From: Prevotella sp.
Lineage (GTDB): Bacteria; Bacteroidota; Bacteroidia; Bacteroidales; Bacteroidaceae
Assembly (NCBI GenBank): GCA_017474515.1
Contig: JAFVHN010000067.1
Coordinates: 16,353 to 80,352 of the forward strand
DNA: 64,000 nt
Direction of reading: 5' to 3'
The notes beneath the pieces were generated by a model. It was not told the origin of the DNA, ran no database searches, and was given only the letters and a program-made list of their open reading frames with translations. Below are positions 1 through 8,399 of this stretch, piece after piece. Position 1 is the stretch's first letter. The number at the start of each line of letters is the position of its first letter. The position numbers and the translations under genes were made by a program.

Positions 1-366
1 GCGCAGGTGGAGTCCGCCCTTTGCCGGGTTGGAGTTGAGGAAGAGCACCAGATGGTCCTGTCCGCTCATCGAGGTGCGTTTCTCCCCGTTGGGAATGGGG
101 CTCATCATAGCGATGCGCTCCGGTGCTTTCAAGGTCTTGTCGAGCACCTTGCGGTTGGTGGTCACGAACATGCCCCTTACGTTGTAGGTTGTGTAAGACG
201 TGTTGGCAAGTTCTATCCAAGGCAGATGCTGTCCAAATTCGTCCTGCAGGCTGGCGGCGTTGTTGGTCATCACTTCGTTTATCTTGATGTTCTTGGCACC
301 CTGGCCAAACATCACCGAAGTGGCTGAGAGCAACAGTCCGCTAAGCAGTAATCCAAATTTATTCAT
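1..366 (-). CDS. Lamin-tail-domain (LTD) secreted protein, 3' end beyond window
   Basis: The first 122 codons of a minus-strand gene are visible; the rest lies outside the window. The product opens with a signal peptide (MNKFGLLLSGLLLSATSVMFG) and continues with a segment typical of Bacteroidota lamin-tail-domain proteins: KINEVMTNN, then LPWIELANTSY, then YNVRGMFVT and HLVLFLNSNPAKGG. LTD domains are beta-sandwiches that in this phylum occur on exported proteins, sometimes beside TonB/ExbB energy-transduction genes. The start codon is the ATG at 364-366, just before the hydrophobic stretch. Exact function is unknown; the family call is by eye, from the motif pattern. Confidence 0.75.
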   Translation of the reverse strand, partial: MNKFGLLLSGLLLSATSVMFGQGAKNIKINEVMTNNAASLQDEFGQHLPWIELANTSYTTYNVRGMFVTTNRKVLDKTLKAPERIAMMSPIPNGEKRTSMSGQDHLVLFLNSNPAKGGLHLR

Positions 367-421
367 TTCTGTACGTGTATGTTAGATATTTTTTGTTAAA
401 GGGTTTATCGCATCTTGGGCT

Positions 422-2107
422 TCAAGCTGCACAGAAGAAGAGCACGAGTATCTGTGCCGTGAAAATTCTAAGGAACATCGTCAAAGGATAGACGGTGGAA
501 TACCCCACGGCGGGAGCATCTTTCGAGCATGAGGCGTTGGCGTAGGCCAGGGCCGGCGGGTCGGTATATGCACCGGCAATCATGCCCATGATGGTGAAAT
601 AGTTGAAGTTGAAACGGCGGCGTGCCACGGCTCCCACGATAAGAATGGGAATAACGGTAATGAGAAATCCCGACAGCACATAGAGCAAGCCGTCGCCCTG
701 CACCAGGGTGTTCCAGAAACCGGCTCCGGCCTTGATGCCCACACTTGCCAGGAAGAGCACGAGGCCTATTTCGCGAAGCATCATGTTTGCCGACGTGGTG
801 GTGTAGGTGACCAGGTGGATTTTATAGCCATAGCGCCCCACGAGGATGGCCACGATGAGCGGTCCGCCGGCAATGCCGAGCCGCAGGGGAACGGGCATGC
901 CGGGAATGGCAAACGGCAGGGAGCCAAAAATGACACCCAGGATGATGCCGATGAAAATGGTGGCAATGTTGGGATTGTTGAGCCGGCGCACCGAGTTTCC
1001 CATCAGGCTGGTGACGCGGTTGACGGCATCTTCGGGGCCCACCACCATGATGCGGTCGCCCACCTGCAGGGGCAGGCTGGGGCTGGCAAAGAGGTCGATG
1101 CCGTGGCGCGTCACCCTGGTGACGTTCACCCCGTGAACATTCGAGAAGTGCATATTGCCCAGCGTCTTGCCGTTCACCGACGGGTTGGTCACCACGATGC
1201 GCTTGCTCACCATGGGCATGTCCTGCTCCTCCCAGTCGATGTCTGTCTCGGGGCCCATGAAAGCGACGATGGCCTCCTGGTCGGTCTCGGCACACACAAT
1301 GTTGAGGATGTCGCCAAGATGGAAAACAGTGTCGCGGTTGGGAATGACGACATGGCCGTTTTGCAACATGCGCGAGCATACAAAGTCGCGGTTCAGGAAA
1401 TTGTGCACCTGGAGCATGGTCTTCCCCTCCAGGGCGGCGTTGGTGACCTTCAGTCGCAGACGGTAGGGCTTGGTGGCGGTGTTGGCGGCATCGTCCTGGC
1501 GTAGCCGCTCTTCCTCCTCCTGCAACTTGATGCGGCAGAAGTAGCGAATGGCAATGGTGGCCCCGATAATGCCCAGAACGCCAAGGGGATAGGCGCAGGC
1601 GTAACCCGAGGCAATCTGTGGAACATCATCGCCGAAAACATTCGACAGGGCTTCGTTGGCGGCACCCAGGCCCGGCGTGTTGGTCACGGCACCATAGAGC
1701 GTTCCCACAAGCATGGGGAGGCTGTGGCTGTTGCCGGTGTCGAAGAAAAGGAAATAGCAGCCGAACATGACAAGGATGTTGAGAAGGATGATGAGGGCGG
1801 CCAGGCCGTTCATCTTGATGCCCGAGGCGCCGAAACTCTCGAAGAAGCCGGGGCCTACCTGCATGCCTATCATGAAGACAAAAAGCACGAGCCCGAACTC
1901 CTGGAGGAAAGTAAGCACCTGTATGGGGCCGGTAAATCCTATATGCCCGGCCAAAATGCCGGCAAAGAGTACGAAAGTGACGCCCAGCGAAATGCCGCCC
2001 ACTTTCAATTTTCCAAGCAACACACCCACGGAAATCACCAACGAGTAGAGCAGCACCACATGTGCCACCGAGTTGGTGTCCGTGAAAATCTCAACTAACC
2101 AATTCAT
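422..2107 (-). CDS. AspT/YidE-YbjL family putative transporter with two RCK_C (TrkA_C) domains
   Basis: A 561-residue inner-membrane protein. Residues about 1-195 and 385-560 are two similar blocks of hydrophobic helices (the Asp-Al_Ex/YidE-YbjL duplication). The soluble linker (about 210-375) carries two RCK_C-like regulatory domains, with repeats such as [13 protein letters not shown] and [12 protein letters not shown]. This arrangement is characteristic of the aspartate:alanine exchanger family; the real substrate cannot be read from sequence. The start is the ATG at 2105-2107. It stands alone on the minus strand with its own promoter at 2268-2275 and an unusually long leader. A gap of 55 bp separates its stop from the LTD gene, so the two could be co-transcribed. 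Confidence 0.85.
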   Translation of the reverse strand: MNWLVEIFTDTNSVAHVVLLYSLVISVGVLLGKLKVGGISLGVTFVLFAGILAGHIGFTGPIQVLTFLQEFGLVLFVFMIGMQVGPGFFESFGASGIKMNGLAALIILLNILVMFGCYFLFFDTGNSHSLPMLVGTLYGAVTNTPGLGAANEALSNVFGDDVPQIASGYACAYPLGVLGIIGATIAIRYFCRIKLQEEEERLRQDDAANTATKPYRLRLKVTNAALEGKTMLQVHNFLNRDFVCSRMLQNGHVVIPNRDTVFHLGDILNIVCAETDQEAIVAFMGPETDIDWEEQDMPMVSKRIVVTNPSVNGKTLGNMHFSNVHGVNVTRVTRHGIDLFASPSLPLQVGDRIMVVGPEDAVNRVTSLMGNSVRRLNNPNIATIFIGIILGVIFGSLPFAIPGMPVPLRLGIAGGPLIVAILVGRYGYKIHLVTYTTTSANMMLREIGLVLFLASVGIKAGAGFWNTLVQGDGLLYVLSGFLITVIPILIVGAVARRRFNFNYFTIMGMIAGAYTDPPALAYANASCSKDAPAVGYSTVYPLTMFLRIFTAQILVLFFCAA

Positions 2108-2262
2108 AACAATCTGTTCACCTTTCTCTTAACACGCCATTGGGCAGAATCCAAAAGCCGGCCTTGGCGGGCTTTTCCTATGGCTGCGTCGGTGGTCTTT
2201 CTGACAAGCAGAAAGGCCTGCGCCCCTTTTCACGGGAAGACGTTCTTGGCACAGCCAAATTT
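2108..2262 (-). other. Long structured 5' leader of the AspT/YidE-type transporter gene
   Basis: About 155 nt separate the predicted transcription start from the start codon. Read on the minus strand the leader can form at least three stem-loops: TTGG-CTGTG-CCAA near its 5' end, CTTTCTG-CTTGT-CAGAAAG in the middle, and an AAAAGCC...GGCTTTT stem nearer the gene. No known riboswitch class was recognised. Most other promoters in the window are much closer to their genes, so the length stands out. Confidence 0.4.
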
Positions 2263-2267
2263 GGGTG

Positions 2268-2275
2268 CAAAGGTA
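2268..2275 (-). promoter_or_regulatory. -7 box (TACCTTTG) of the AspT/YidE-type transporter gene
   Basis: The minus strand reads TACCTTTG, matching the Bacteroidota vegetative sigma -7 consensus TAnnTTTG. A weak GTTG lies at the -33 spacing (about 2296-2299). It is the only such match directly upstream of the gene. Confidence 0.6.
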
Positions 2276-2540
2276 CGGAATATATTGCTCATTCAGCAAC
2301 TTTTGTGCAAGTTTTTTGTGTCATTTTTTAACTTTTAGCATTTTTAACTCTGTCGGCAAGGGGTGTTTTGCGCAAGTTACGCGTTTGCTTATCTTTTCGG
2401 GAACATTGGAGTTCGGGAGTGCTTGAGTTCGGACGTCGGTTTAGAGCGTGATGGTTTTCCCGTTTTTTTGCTTTCTTTCCGCCAAGCCGACAATCGGTTG
2501 AGGGAGCCGAAAAGAGGGGTAGCGATGTAGGCAAAAATTG

Positions 2541-2756
2541 GTAAAAATATTTGACAAAATTACCAAAAACAAGACCGTTTTGTAACTAATTGATAATCAG
2601 TATGTTTAAAAGTTGCCGAAGTCTGACCGCAAATTTCGGATGGAAATCTTCAAGATTTCTCCCCTCAATCTTCAAAATCTCTCCCTGAAATTTGCGGTCA
2701 AACTCCTTGGGAGAAGCAAATTCTTTTGAAAAATCTTGACAAAATTCATTTCGCGT
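2541..2756 (+). repeat. Dispersed palindromic intergenic element, copy A
   Basis: First of six related copies in the window. It contains a box TTGTAACTAATTGATAATCAG, a perfect 14-bp inverted repeat TGACCGCAAATTTC (2624-2637) / GAAATTTGCGGTCA (2687-2700), a loop rich in the smaller motif AATCTTCAAGATTTCTCC, and flanks containing TTGACAAAAT on both sides. No open frame is conserved between copies. Confidence 0.75.
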
Positions 2757-2787
2757 TCGAGTGATTATGGGGAGTTCGGGGGCCAGT

Positions 2788-3460
2788 ACCTATAAGAGCC
2801 GATGCTTTCTAGAAACCGATGCTTTTTAGGAACTGACATATAGGAGCCAACGCTTTTATATGAACCGATACTTTTATAGGAGCTGACGCCTCTTTAAAAA
2901 CCGACATATAGGAGCCGACGCTTCTTTAAAAACCGACATATAAGAGCCGACGCTTCTTTAAAAACCGACATGTAAGAGCCGACGCTTCTTTAAAAACCGA
3001 CATATAAGAGCCGACGCTTCTTAGGAGCCGACGCCTCCGAGCGTCGGAGTAAATAAATCTCTCCGAATAAGAATTCAAAGTTAGTCCGACGCTTGGAAGC
3101 GTCGGCTCCTATCGAGGTGGAGTAAATTTTTCTCTCCGAACAAGAATTCAAAGTTAGTCCGACGCTTGGAAGCGTCGGCTCCTAATGAGCGGCGAAGTAA
3201 CTAAACATCCTCCGAGCAACGGAAATAAAGTTAGTCCGACGCTTGGAAGCGTCGGCTCCTACGAGGTGTTGGCTCCGATATTGGCGTATCCTACGAGGCG
3301 TCGGCTCCGAAATTGGCGTATCCTACGAGGCGTCGGCTCAGAAATTGGCGTATCCTACGAGGCGTCGGCTCCGATATTGGCGTATCCTAAAAGGTGTCGG
3401 CTCCGATATTGGCGTATCCTACGAGGTGTCGGCTCCAAAATTAGAGTATCCTAAAGAAGC
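2788..3460. repeat. Mirrored minisatellite: two oppositely oriented arrays of 32-bp repeats around hairpin units
   Basis: The left part (about 2880-3030) repeats GAGCCGACGCTTC followed by TTTAAAAACCGACATATAA with an exact 32-bp period (units at 2912, 2944, 2976, 3008). The right part (about 3261-3440) repeats GGCGTCGGCTCCGAAATTGG with the same 32-bp period (units at 3261, 3293, 3325, 3357) on the opposite strand. Between them lie three copies of a self-complementary unit CCGACGCTTGGAAGCGTCGG within longer direct repeats starting GAATTCAAAGTTAG. The whole region can fold as a very large cruciform. Short frames that stay open through the array look like repeat artefacts. Confidence 0.9.
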
Positions 3461-3504
3461 GTATCCCAAAATCTTTTCTCTATTTGCAATAAACGCCCGC
3501 TATT

Positions 3505-3536
3505 TTTGGATATTCGGGAAAAAATACGTATTTTTG
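3505..3536 (+). promoter_or_regulatory. Bacteroidota-type promoter upstream of the 3664 lipoprotein gene
   Basis: TTTG at 3505-3508 and TATTTTTG at 3529-3536, 20 bp apart, match the -33/-7 consensus. The leader to the start codon would be about 120 nt. Confidence 0.6.
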
Positions 3537-3663
3537 CAAGCGAAGAAGCGATAAAAACGTCTTTTGAAAGCTAAAGGAGCCGTGATGTTCAGACCCAGCG
3601 TCAAAACTTCTCCTCTCCTACTTTTCTAAACTTCAAGAAAGTATGACTTAAAATAAAATAGGT

Positions 3664-4179
3664 ATGCGCATTTTTCTTACTTTGGCAATGGCCATTCTAT
3701 GTATTGGCTGTACCAGCAAATCATTGCCGGAAGGCGGCATCAGTGATTCCGACTGGAACGAAACGACGAAAATCATTTATCGTTTTGGCGATTCTTCCTT
3801 GCCGCCCGATTATCATCGGAGCTACACCATCACGGTCACCGAAGACCTGATTACGGTCAGCATCGACAGCTACGGCGACGAACTGCTGGCCCGCGAATTT
3901 CCGTTCTCTGCCGAGAAATTTCAAGCCCTCAAAGAGAAATTGGCAAAGAGCGGAATGAAGAAACACCTGATGAAAGGCGAAGACGGATGTACCGGCGGCA
4001 CCACGGAAAGCGTCAGCCTCTACAAGCCGCAGGAGAAGTTTTTCGACGCTTACGTTTACCATTGCTCGGGCGACAGCGGCGATTTATACATGCCGGCAGG
4101 CACTACGGAACTTTTCACCGGCCTCATTCCCGGAGGTATTGAAGAGCTGATAAAAAGCACCCGAAAGCACCGTGAATAA
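3664..4179 (+). CDS. Hypothetical lipoprotein
   Basis: A 171-residue protein with a lipoprotein signal: MRIFLTLAMAILCIGC ends in the lipobox CIGC, so Cys16 should be lipidated. The mature part is polar, with a Cys pair (DGCTGG and YHCSG) and no family I recognise. The beta-rich, secretory look suggests a periplasm-facing or surface lipoprotein. It is a single gene with its own promoter, placed directly after the mirrored repeat array. Its Bacteroidota lipoprotein character is clear; its function is unknown. Confidence 0.7.
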   Translation: MRIFLTLAMAILCIGCTSKSLPEGGISDSDWNETTKIIYRFGDSSLPPDYHRSYTITVTEDLITVSIDSYGDELLAREFPFSAEKFQALKEKLAKSGMKKHLMKGEDGCTGGTTESVSLYKPQEKFFDAYVYHCSGDSGDLYMPAGTTELFTGLIPGGIEELIKSTRKHRE

Positions 4180-4252
4180 CGCGCCACTCCCTTTGTTTTT
4201 TGATTAAAACACCACGAACGCAAACGTTTTAGCATTATTTTGCAAACTCGGC

Positions 4253-4283
4253 TTTGCAATACCGTATTTTATTCGTATCTTTG
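4253..4283 (+). promoter_or_regulatory. Promoter of the 4325 small membrane protein gene
   Basis: TTTG (4253-4256), 19 bp, then TATCTTTG (4276-4283): an excellent match to the Bacteroidota -33/-7 consensus. Confidence 0.7.
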
Positions 4284-4324
4284 CATCGATTTAAAACAAA
4301 TCATCATTTTTAGGTATTGCCGAG

Positions 4325-4579
4325 ATGAATTATTCGAAGACAGAAATGCTATTGCTTGCCATCGCCTGGGCGACACTTACGGGCGGCATCGTGTTCGGTG
4401 CACTGGTGAGCAAAGGCATTCTTGAGTCGCACAAAGACATGTGCGAGCCCGAGGCAATAGTGACATTTGCGGCAAGCGTCTTTCTTTCCCTGGCAGCATG
4501 GGGCTTGCTGATGCTGGCCGTAAGCTATTCCCGAAGGTTGCGGAAGATAGAAAGAATGCTGGAAGAAATGAAGAACTGA
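4325..4579 (+). CDS. Small two-helix membrane protein
   Basis: An 84-residue protein with two predicted transmembrane helices (about residues 8-30 and 46-66) and a basic, coiled C-terminal tail (SRRLRKIERMLEEMKN). It is preceded by a well-matched promoter 42 bp upstream, which argues that it is a real gene despite its size. It ends 41 bp before nifJ on the same strand, and no separate -7 box is visible before nifJ, so the two may be co-transcribed. I do not recognise the family. Confidence 0.6.
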   Translation: MNYSKTEMLLLAIAWATLTGGIVFGALVSKGILESHKDMCEPEAIVTFAASVFLSLAAWGLLMLAVSYSRRLRKIERMLEEMKN

Positions 4580-4620
4580 CGTAATATAAACAAATTAAAT
4601 ACATTTATCTTTTAATCAAA

Positions 4621-7600
4621 ATGGCTAAAGAAAAGAAATTTATCACCTGTGATGGCAACGAGGCAGCGGCTCATGTTAGCTATATGTTCTCGGAGGTAGC
4701 AGCTATCTACCCCATCACCCCGTCTTCGCCCATGGCGGAGCATGTTGACGAATGGGCTGCCCGTGGTCGCAAGAACCTGTGGGGCCAGACCGTCTTGGTT
4801 CAGGAAATGCAGTCGGAGGCCGGTGCCGCCGGAGCCGTTCACGGTTCGCTGCAGGCCGGTGCCCTCACCACCACATTCACCGCCTCTCAGGGTCTGCTCC
4901 TGATGATTCCCAACATGTACAAGATTGCCGGCGAGCTGATTCCCACCGTGTTCGACGTCAGCGCCCGCACACTTGCTTCACATTCACTCTGCATCTTCGG
5001 CGACCACCAGGATGTGATGTCGTGCCGCCAGACCGGTTTTGCCATGCTCTGCGAGGGTGGCGTGCAGGAGGTCATGGACCTCACCGCCGTGGCTCACCTG
5101 GCAACACTGGAGACCTGCGTGCCCTTCGTGAACTTCTTCGACGGCTTCCGCACCTCCCACGAGTATCACAAGATTGAACTCATGGACCAGGAGGACATCC
5201 GCCCGCTCGTCAAGGAAGAGTACATCAAGCGTTTCCGCGACCGTGCCATGTCGCCCGAGCGTCCCATCACGCGCGGTACTGCCGAGAACCCCGAGACCTT
5301 CTTCACTCACCGCGAGGCTTGCAACCCCTACTACGACAGCGTGCCCGAAGTGGTTGAGAAGTACCTGGGCGAAATATCCAAGATTACGGGCCGCGAGTAT
5401 CACCTCTTCTCATATTATGGAGCTGAGGATGCCGACCGCATGATCATCCTGATGGGCTCGGCCACCGATGCCGCACGCGAAGCCATCGACTACCTGAACG
5501 CCAACGGCCAGAAGGTGGGCATGATCAGCGTTCACCTCTATCGCCCGTTCAGCGTGAAACATCTGCTGGCCAGCGTTCCCAAGAGCGTGAAGCGCATTGC
5601 CGTGCTCGACCGCACAAAGGAGCCCGGAGCCAACGGCGAACCGCTGTACCTCGACGTGAAGGACGCCTACTACGACGTAGAGGACCGTCCGCTCATCGTG
5701 GGAGGACGCTACGGACTGGGTTCACACGACACCACTCCGGCACAAATCATCAGCGTGTTCAACAACCTTGCCATGCCCGAGCCCAAGAACCATTTCACCA
5801 TCGGCATCGTGGACGACGTGACCTTCACATCGCTGCCCGCCGTTGAGGAAATTGCACTCGGCGGAAAGGGAATGTTCCAGGCCAAGTTCTTCGGACTGGG
5901 TGCCGACGGTACCGTGGGAGCCAACAAGAACAGCGTGAAAATCATCGGCGACAACACCGACAAGTACTGCCAGGCTTACTTCTCCTACGACTCGAAGAAG
6001 TCGGGAGGCTTCACCTGCTCGCACCTGCGCTTCGGCGACACGCCCATCCGCTCCACTTACCTGGTGACCACGCCCAACTTCGTGGCTTGCCACGTGCAGG
6101 CTTACCTCCACATGTATGACGTGACCCGCGGCCTGCAGAAGAACGGCACGTTCCTGCTGAACACCATCTTCGAGGGCGACGAGCTGGCCAACTTCATGCC
6201 GAACAAGGTGAAGCGCTACTTCGCACAGAACAACATCACCGTCTATACCATCAATGCCACCAAGATTGCACAGGAGATTGGACTTGGCAACCGCACGAAC
6301 ACCATCCTGCAGAGCGCTTTCTTCCGCATCACGGGCGTCATTCCCGAGGAACTGGCCATCGAGCAGATGAAGAAGTTCATCGTGAAGTCATACGGTTCGA
6401 AGGGTGAAGACGTGGTGAACAAGAACTATGCTGCCGTGGACCGCGGAGGCGAATACAAGCAGTTTGAGGTGAAGCCCGAATGGGCCAACCTGCCCGACGA
6501 CGCCGAGAAGGCCGACGACGCTCCCGCATTCGTCAAGGAGCTGGTGCGCCCCATCAACGCACAGGCCGGCGACCTGCTGCCCGTCAGCGCATTCACGAAG
6601 TTCGGCACCGCCGACGGCTCATGGGAAGTGGGCACCGCCGCCTACGAGAAGCGCGGCGTGGAGGCTTTCGTGCCGGCATGGAACTCCGAGAACTGCATCC
6701 AGTGTAACCAGTGCGCATATATCTGTCCTCACGCTGCCATCCGTCCCTTCGTCCTCACCGACGACGAACTGGCCGGCTTCGAGGGCCTCGACACCCTTGA
6801 GATGAAGGCTCCCGCCGCCATGAAGGGCATGCACTTCGTCATCGAGCCCAGCGTGCTCGACTGCCTGGGATGCGGCAACTGCGCCGACATCTGCCCGGGA
6901 CATCCGAAGAAGGGCAAGGCACTCACCATGGTGCCCTTCAATCCCGACAAGGCCGAAATGAAGAAGATGGCCGCCGACTGGGACAAGCTGGTGAAGGTTC
7001 CCAGCAAGCAACACCTCGTGGACATCCGCAGCAATGTGAAGAACTCTCAGTTCGCACAGCCGCTCTTCGAGTTCTCGGGAGCTTGCTCCGGTTGCGGTGA
7101 GACTCCGTATGTGAAACTCATCAGCCAGTTGTTCGGCGACCGTCAGATGATTGCCAACGCCACGGGCTGCTCGAGCATCTATTCGGCTTCCATTCCCTCA
7201 ACTCCTTACACCAAGAACGAGAAGGGACAGGGACCGTGCTTCAACAACTCTTTGTTTGAGGACTTCTGCGAGTTTGGTCTCGGCATGGCCCTCGGTAACA
7301 AGAAGATGAAGGAGCGCGTGGCCAAGCTGCTCGCCGACGCTTCTGAAGGTGCTCCCGAGGAATTCAAGGCTCTCGCCAACGAATGGATTGCCAACATGGA
7401 CGATGCCGACAAGACCAAGGAGATTGCCCCGAAACTGCGCGAGGCCATCAAGGGCGGTGCCGAGGCCGGTTGCCCCTTCTGCAAGGAACTGCAGACCCTC
7501 GACCACTACCTGGTGAAGCGCTCACAATGGATTATCGGCGGCGACGGTGCCTCCTACGACATCGGTTACGGCGGCCTCGACCATGTCATCGCTTCGGGTG

Positions 7601-8187
7601 AGGATGTCAACATCCTCGTGCTCGACACCGAGGTCTATTCCAACACCGGCGGACAGGCATCGAAGGCCACACCGCTCGGAGCCATCGCACAATTCGCCGC
7701 TCAAGGCAAGCGCATCCGCAAGAAGGACCTCGGCATGATTGCCACCACCTACGGTTACGTCTATGTGGCACAGATTGCCATGGGCGCCGACCACGCTCAG
7801 TGCCTGAAGGCCATCCGCGAGGCAGAGGCTTGGCACGGGCCCAGCATCATCATTGCCTACGCTCCGTGTATCAACCATGGCCTGAAGGCCAAGGGAGGCA
7901 TGGGAAAGAGCCAGGCAGAGGAGAAGAAGGCTGTGGAATGCGGTTACTGGCACCTCTGGCGCTTCAACCCCGCTCTCATTGAGGAAGGCAAGAACCCGTT
8001 CTCACTCGACAGCAAGGAGCCCAACTGGGACAACTTCCACGACTTCCTCATGGGCGAGGTGCGCTACCTCTCCGTCAAGAAGGCCTACCCCAACGAGGCC
8101 GAGGAACTCTTCGCCGAGGCACAGCGCATGGCACAGCTCCGCTACAAGAGCTATGTGCGCAAGACGCAGGAGAACTGGGAAGAATAA
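4621..8187 (+). CDS. nifJ: Pyruvate:ferredoxin (flavodoxin) oxidoreductase
   Basis: A 1188-residue homodimeric-type PFOR, the usual full length. It oxidises pyruvate with CoA to acetyl-CoA and CO2 and passes electrons to ferredoxin, the central pyruvate-using step of anaerobic fermentation, in the cytoplasm. The N-terminal half carries the pyrimidine-binding and transketolase-like domains (PITPSSPMAEHVDEW). Two [4Fe-4S] ferredoxin motifs follow, CIQCNQCAYICP (about residue 691) and CLGCGNCADICPG (about 747). The C-terminal TPP-binding domain has CSGCGE (about 822), GDGASYDIGYGG (about 974) and NTGGQ. All expected cofactor residues are present. A strong terminator follows. Confidence 0.97.
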   Translation: MAKEKKFITCDGNEAAAHVSYMFSEVAAIYPITPSSPMAEHVDEWAARGRKNLWGQTVLVQEMQSEAGAAGAVHGSLQAGALTTTFTASQGLLLMIPNMYKIAGELIPTVFDVSARTLASHSLCIFGDHQDVMSCRQTGFAMLCEGGVQEVMDLTAVAHLATLETCVPFVNFFDGFRTSHEYHKIELMDQEDIRPLVKEEYIKRFRDRAMSPERPITRGTAENPETFFTHREACNPYYDSVPEVVEKYLGEISKITGREYHLFSYYGAEDADRMIILMGSATDAAREAIDYLNANGQKVGMISVHLYRPFSVKHLLASVPKSVKRIAVLDRTKEPGANGEPLYLDVKDAYYDVEDRPLIVGGRYGLGSHDTTPAQIISVFNNLAMPEPKNHFTIGIVDDVTFTSLPAVEEIALGGKGMFQAKFFGLGADGTVGANKNSVKIIGDNTDKYCQAYFSYDSKKSGGFTCSHLRFGDTPIRSTYLVTTPNFVACHVQAYLHMYDVTRGLQKNGTFLLNTIFEGDELANFMPNKVKRYFAQNNITVYTINATKIAQEIGLGNRTNTILQSAFFRITGVIPEELAIEQMKKFIVKSYGSKGEDVVNKNYAAVDRGGEYKQFEVKPEWANLPDDAEKADDAPAFVKELVRPINAQAGDLLPVSAFTKFGTADGSWEVGTAAYEKRGVEAFVPAWNSENCIQCNQCAYICPHAAIRPFVLTDDELAGFEGLDTLEMKAPAAMKGMHFVIEPSVLDCLGCGNCADICPGHPKKGKALTMVPFNPDKAEMKKMAADWDKLVKVPSKQHLVDIRSNVKNSQFAQPLFEFSGACSGCGETPYVKLISQLFGDRQMIANATGCSSIYSASIPSTPYTKNEKGQGPCFNNSLFEDFCEFGLGMALGNKKMKERVAKLLADASEGAPEEFKALANEWIANMDDADKTKEIAPKLREAIKGGAEAGCPFCKELQTLDHYLVKRSQWIIGGDGASYDIGYGGLDHVIASGEDVNILVLDTEVYSNTGGQASKATPLGAIAQFAAQGKRIRKKDLGMIATTYGYVYVAQIAMGADHAQCLKAIREAEAWHGPSIIIAYAPCINHGLKAKGGMGKSQAEEKKAVECGYWHLWRFNPALIEEGKNPFSLDSKEPNWDNFHDFLMGEVRYLSVKKAYPNEAEELFAEAQRMAQLRYKSYVRKTQENWEE

Positions 8188-8218
8188 GCCCAAGGCATTT
8201 CTTTAAACCATCACTAAC

Positions 8219-8262
8219 GGGAAAGGCATCCACCACAAGGATGCCTTTCCTGTTTTTTTTTG
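8219..8262 (+). terminator. Rho-independent terminator after nifJ
   Basis: GGAAAGGCATCC and GGATGCCTTTCC form a 12-bp stem around a short loop, followed by a run of about ten T. Confidence 0.9.
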
Positions 8263-8322
8263 TATGGCAATGGCCACTCTCTGATATGCCTCATCGTTAT
8301 ATATAATTTTAAAAAAAAAACA

Positions 8323-8354
8323 TTTGGTATTGTCAATTAATTGTAATACATTTG
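8323..8354 (+). promoter_or_regulatory. Promoter of the leucine-rich-repeat protein gene
   Basis: TTTG (8323-8326), 20 bp, TACATTTG (8347-8354). The predicted transcription start, about 8359, lies upstream of both candidate start codons. Confidence 0.7.
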
Positions 8355-8399
8355 CACATAATAATATAAATTATGTGTCAAACTAAAAACATTACAACA

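Noticed and set aside
2140-2331. A 63-codon plus-strand frame over the transporter leader
   Set aside because: It is antisense to the leader and promoter, with no family resemblance or promoter of its own.
2788-3460. CRISPR-like regular repeats
   Set aside because: The period is a strict 32 bp with the intervening bases also repeated, the two halves are inverted, and no cas gene is nearby.
3185-3554. Two short plus-strand frames with YEASAP-type repeats
   Set aside because: They translate the 32-bp DNA repeats; residues repeat with the DNA period and no start context is present.
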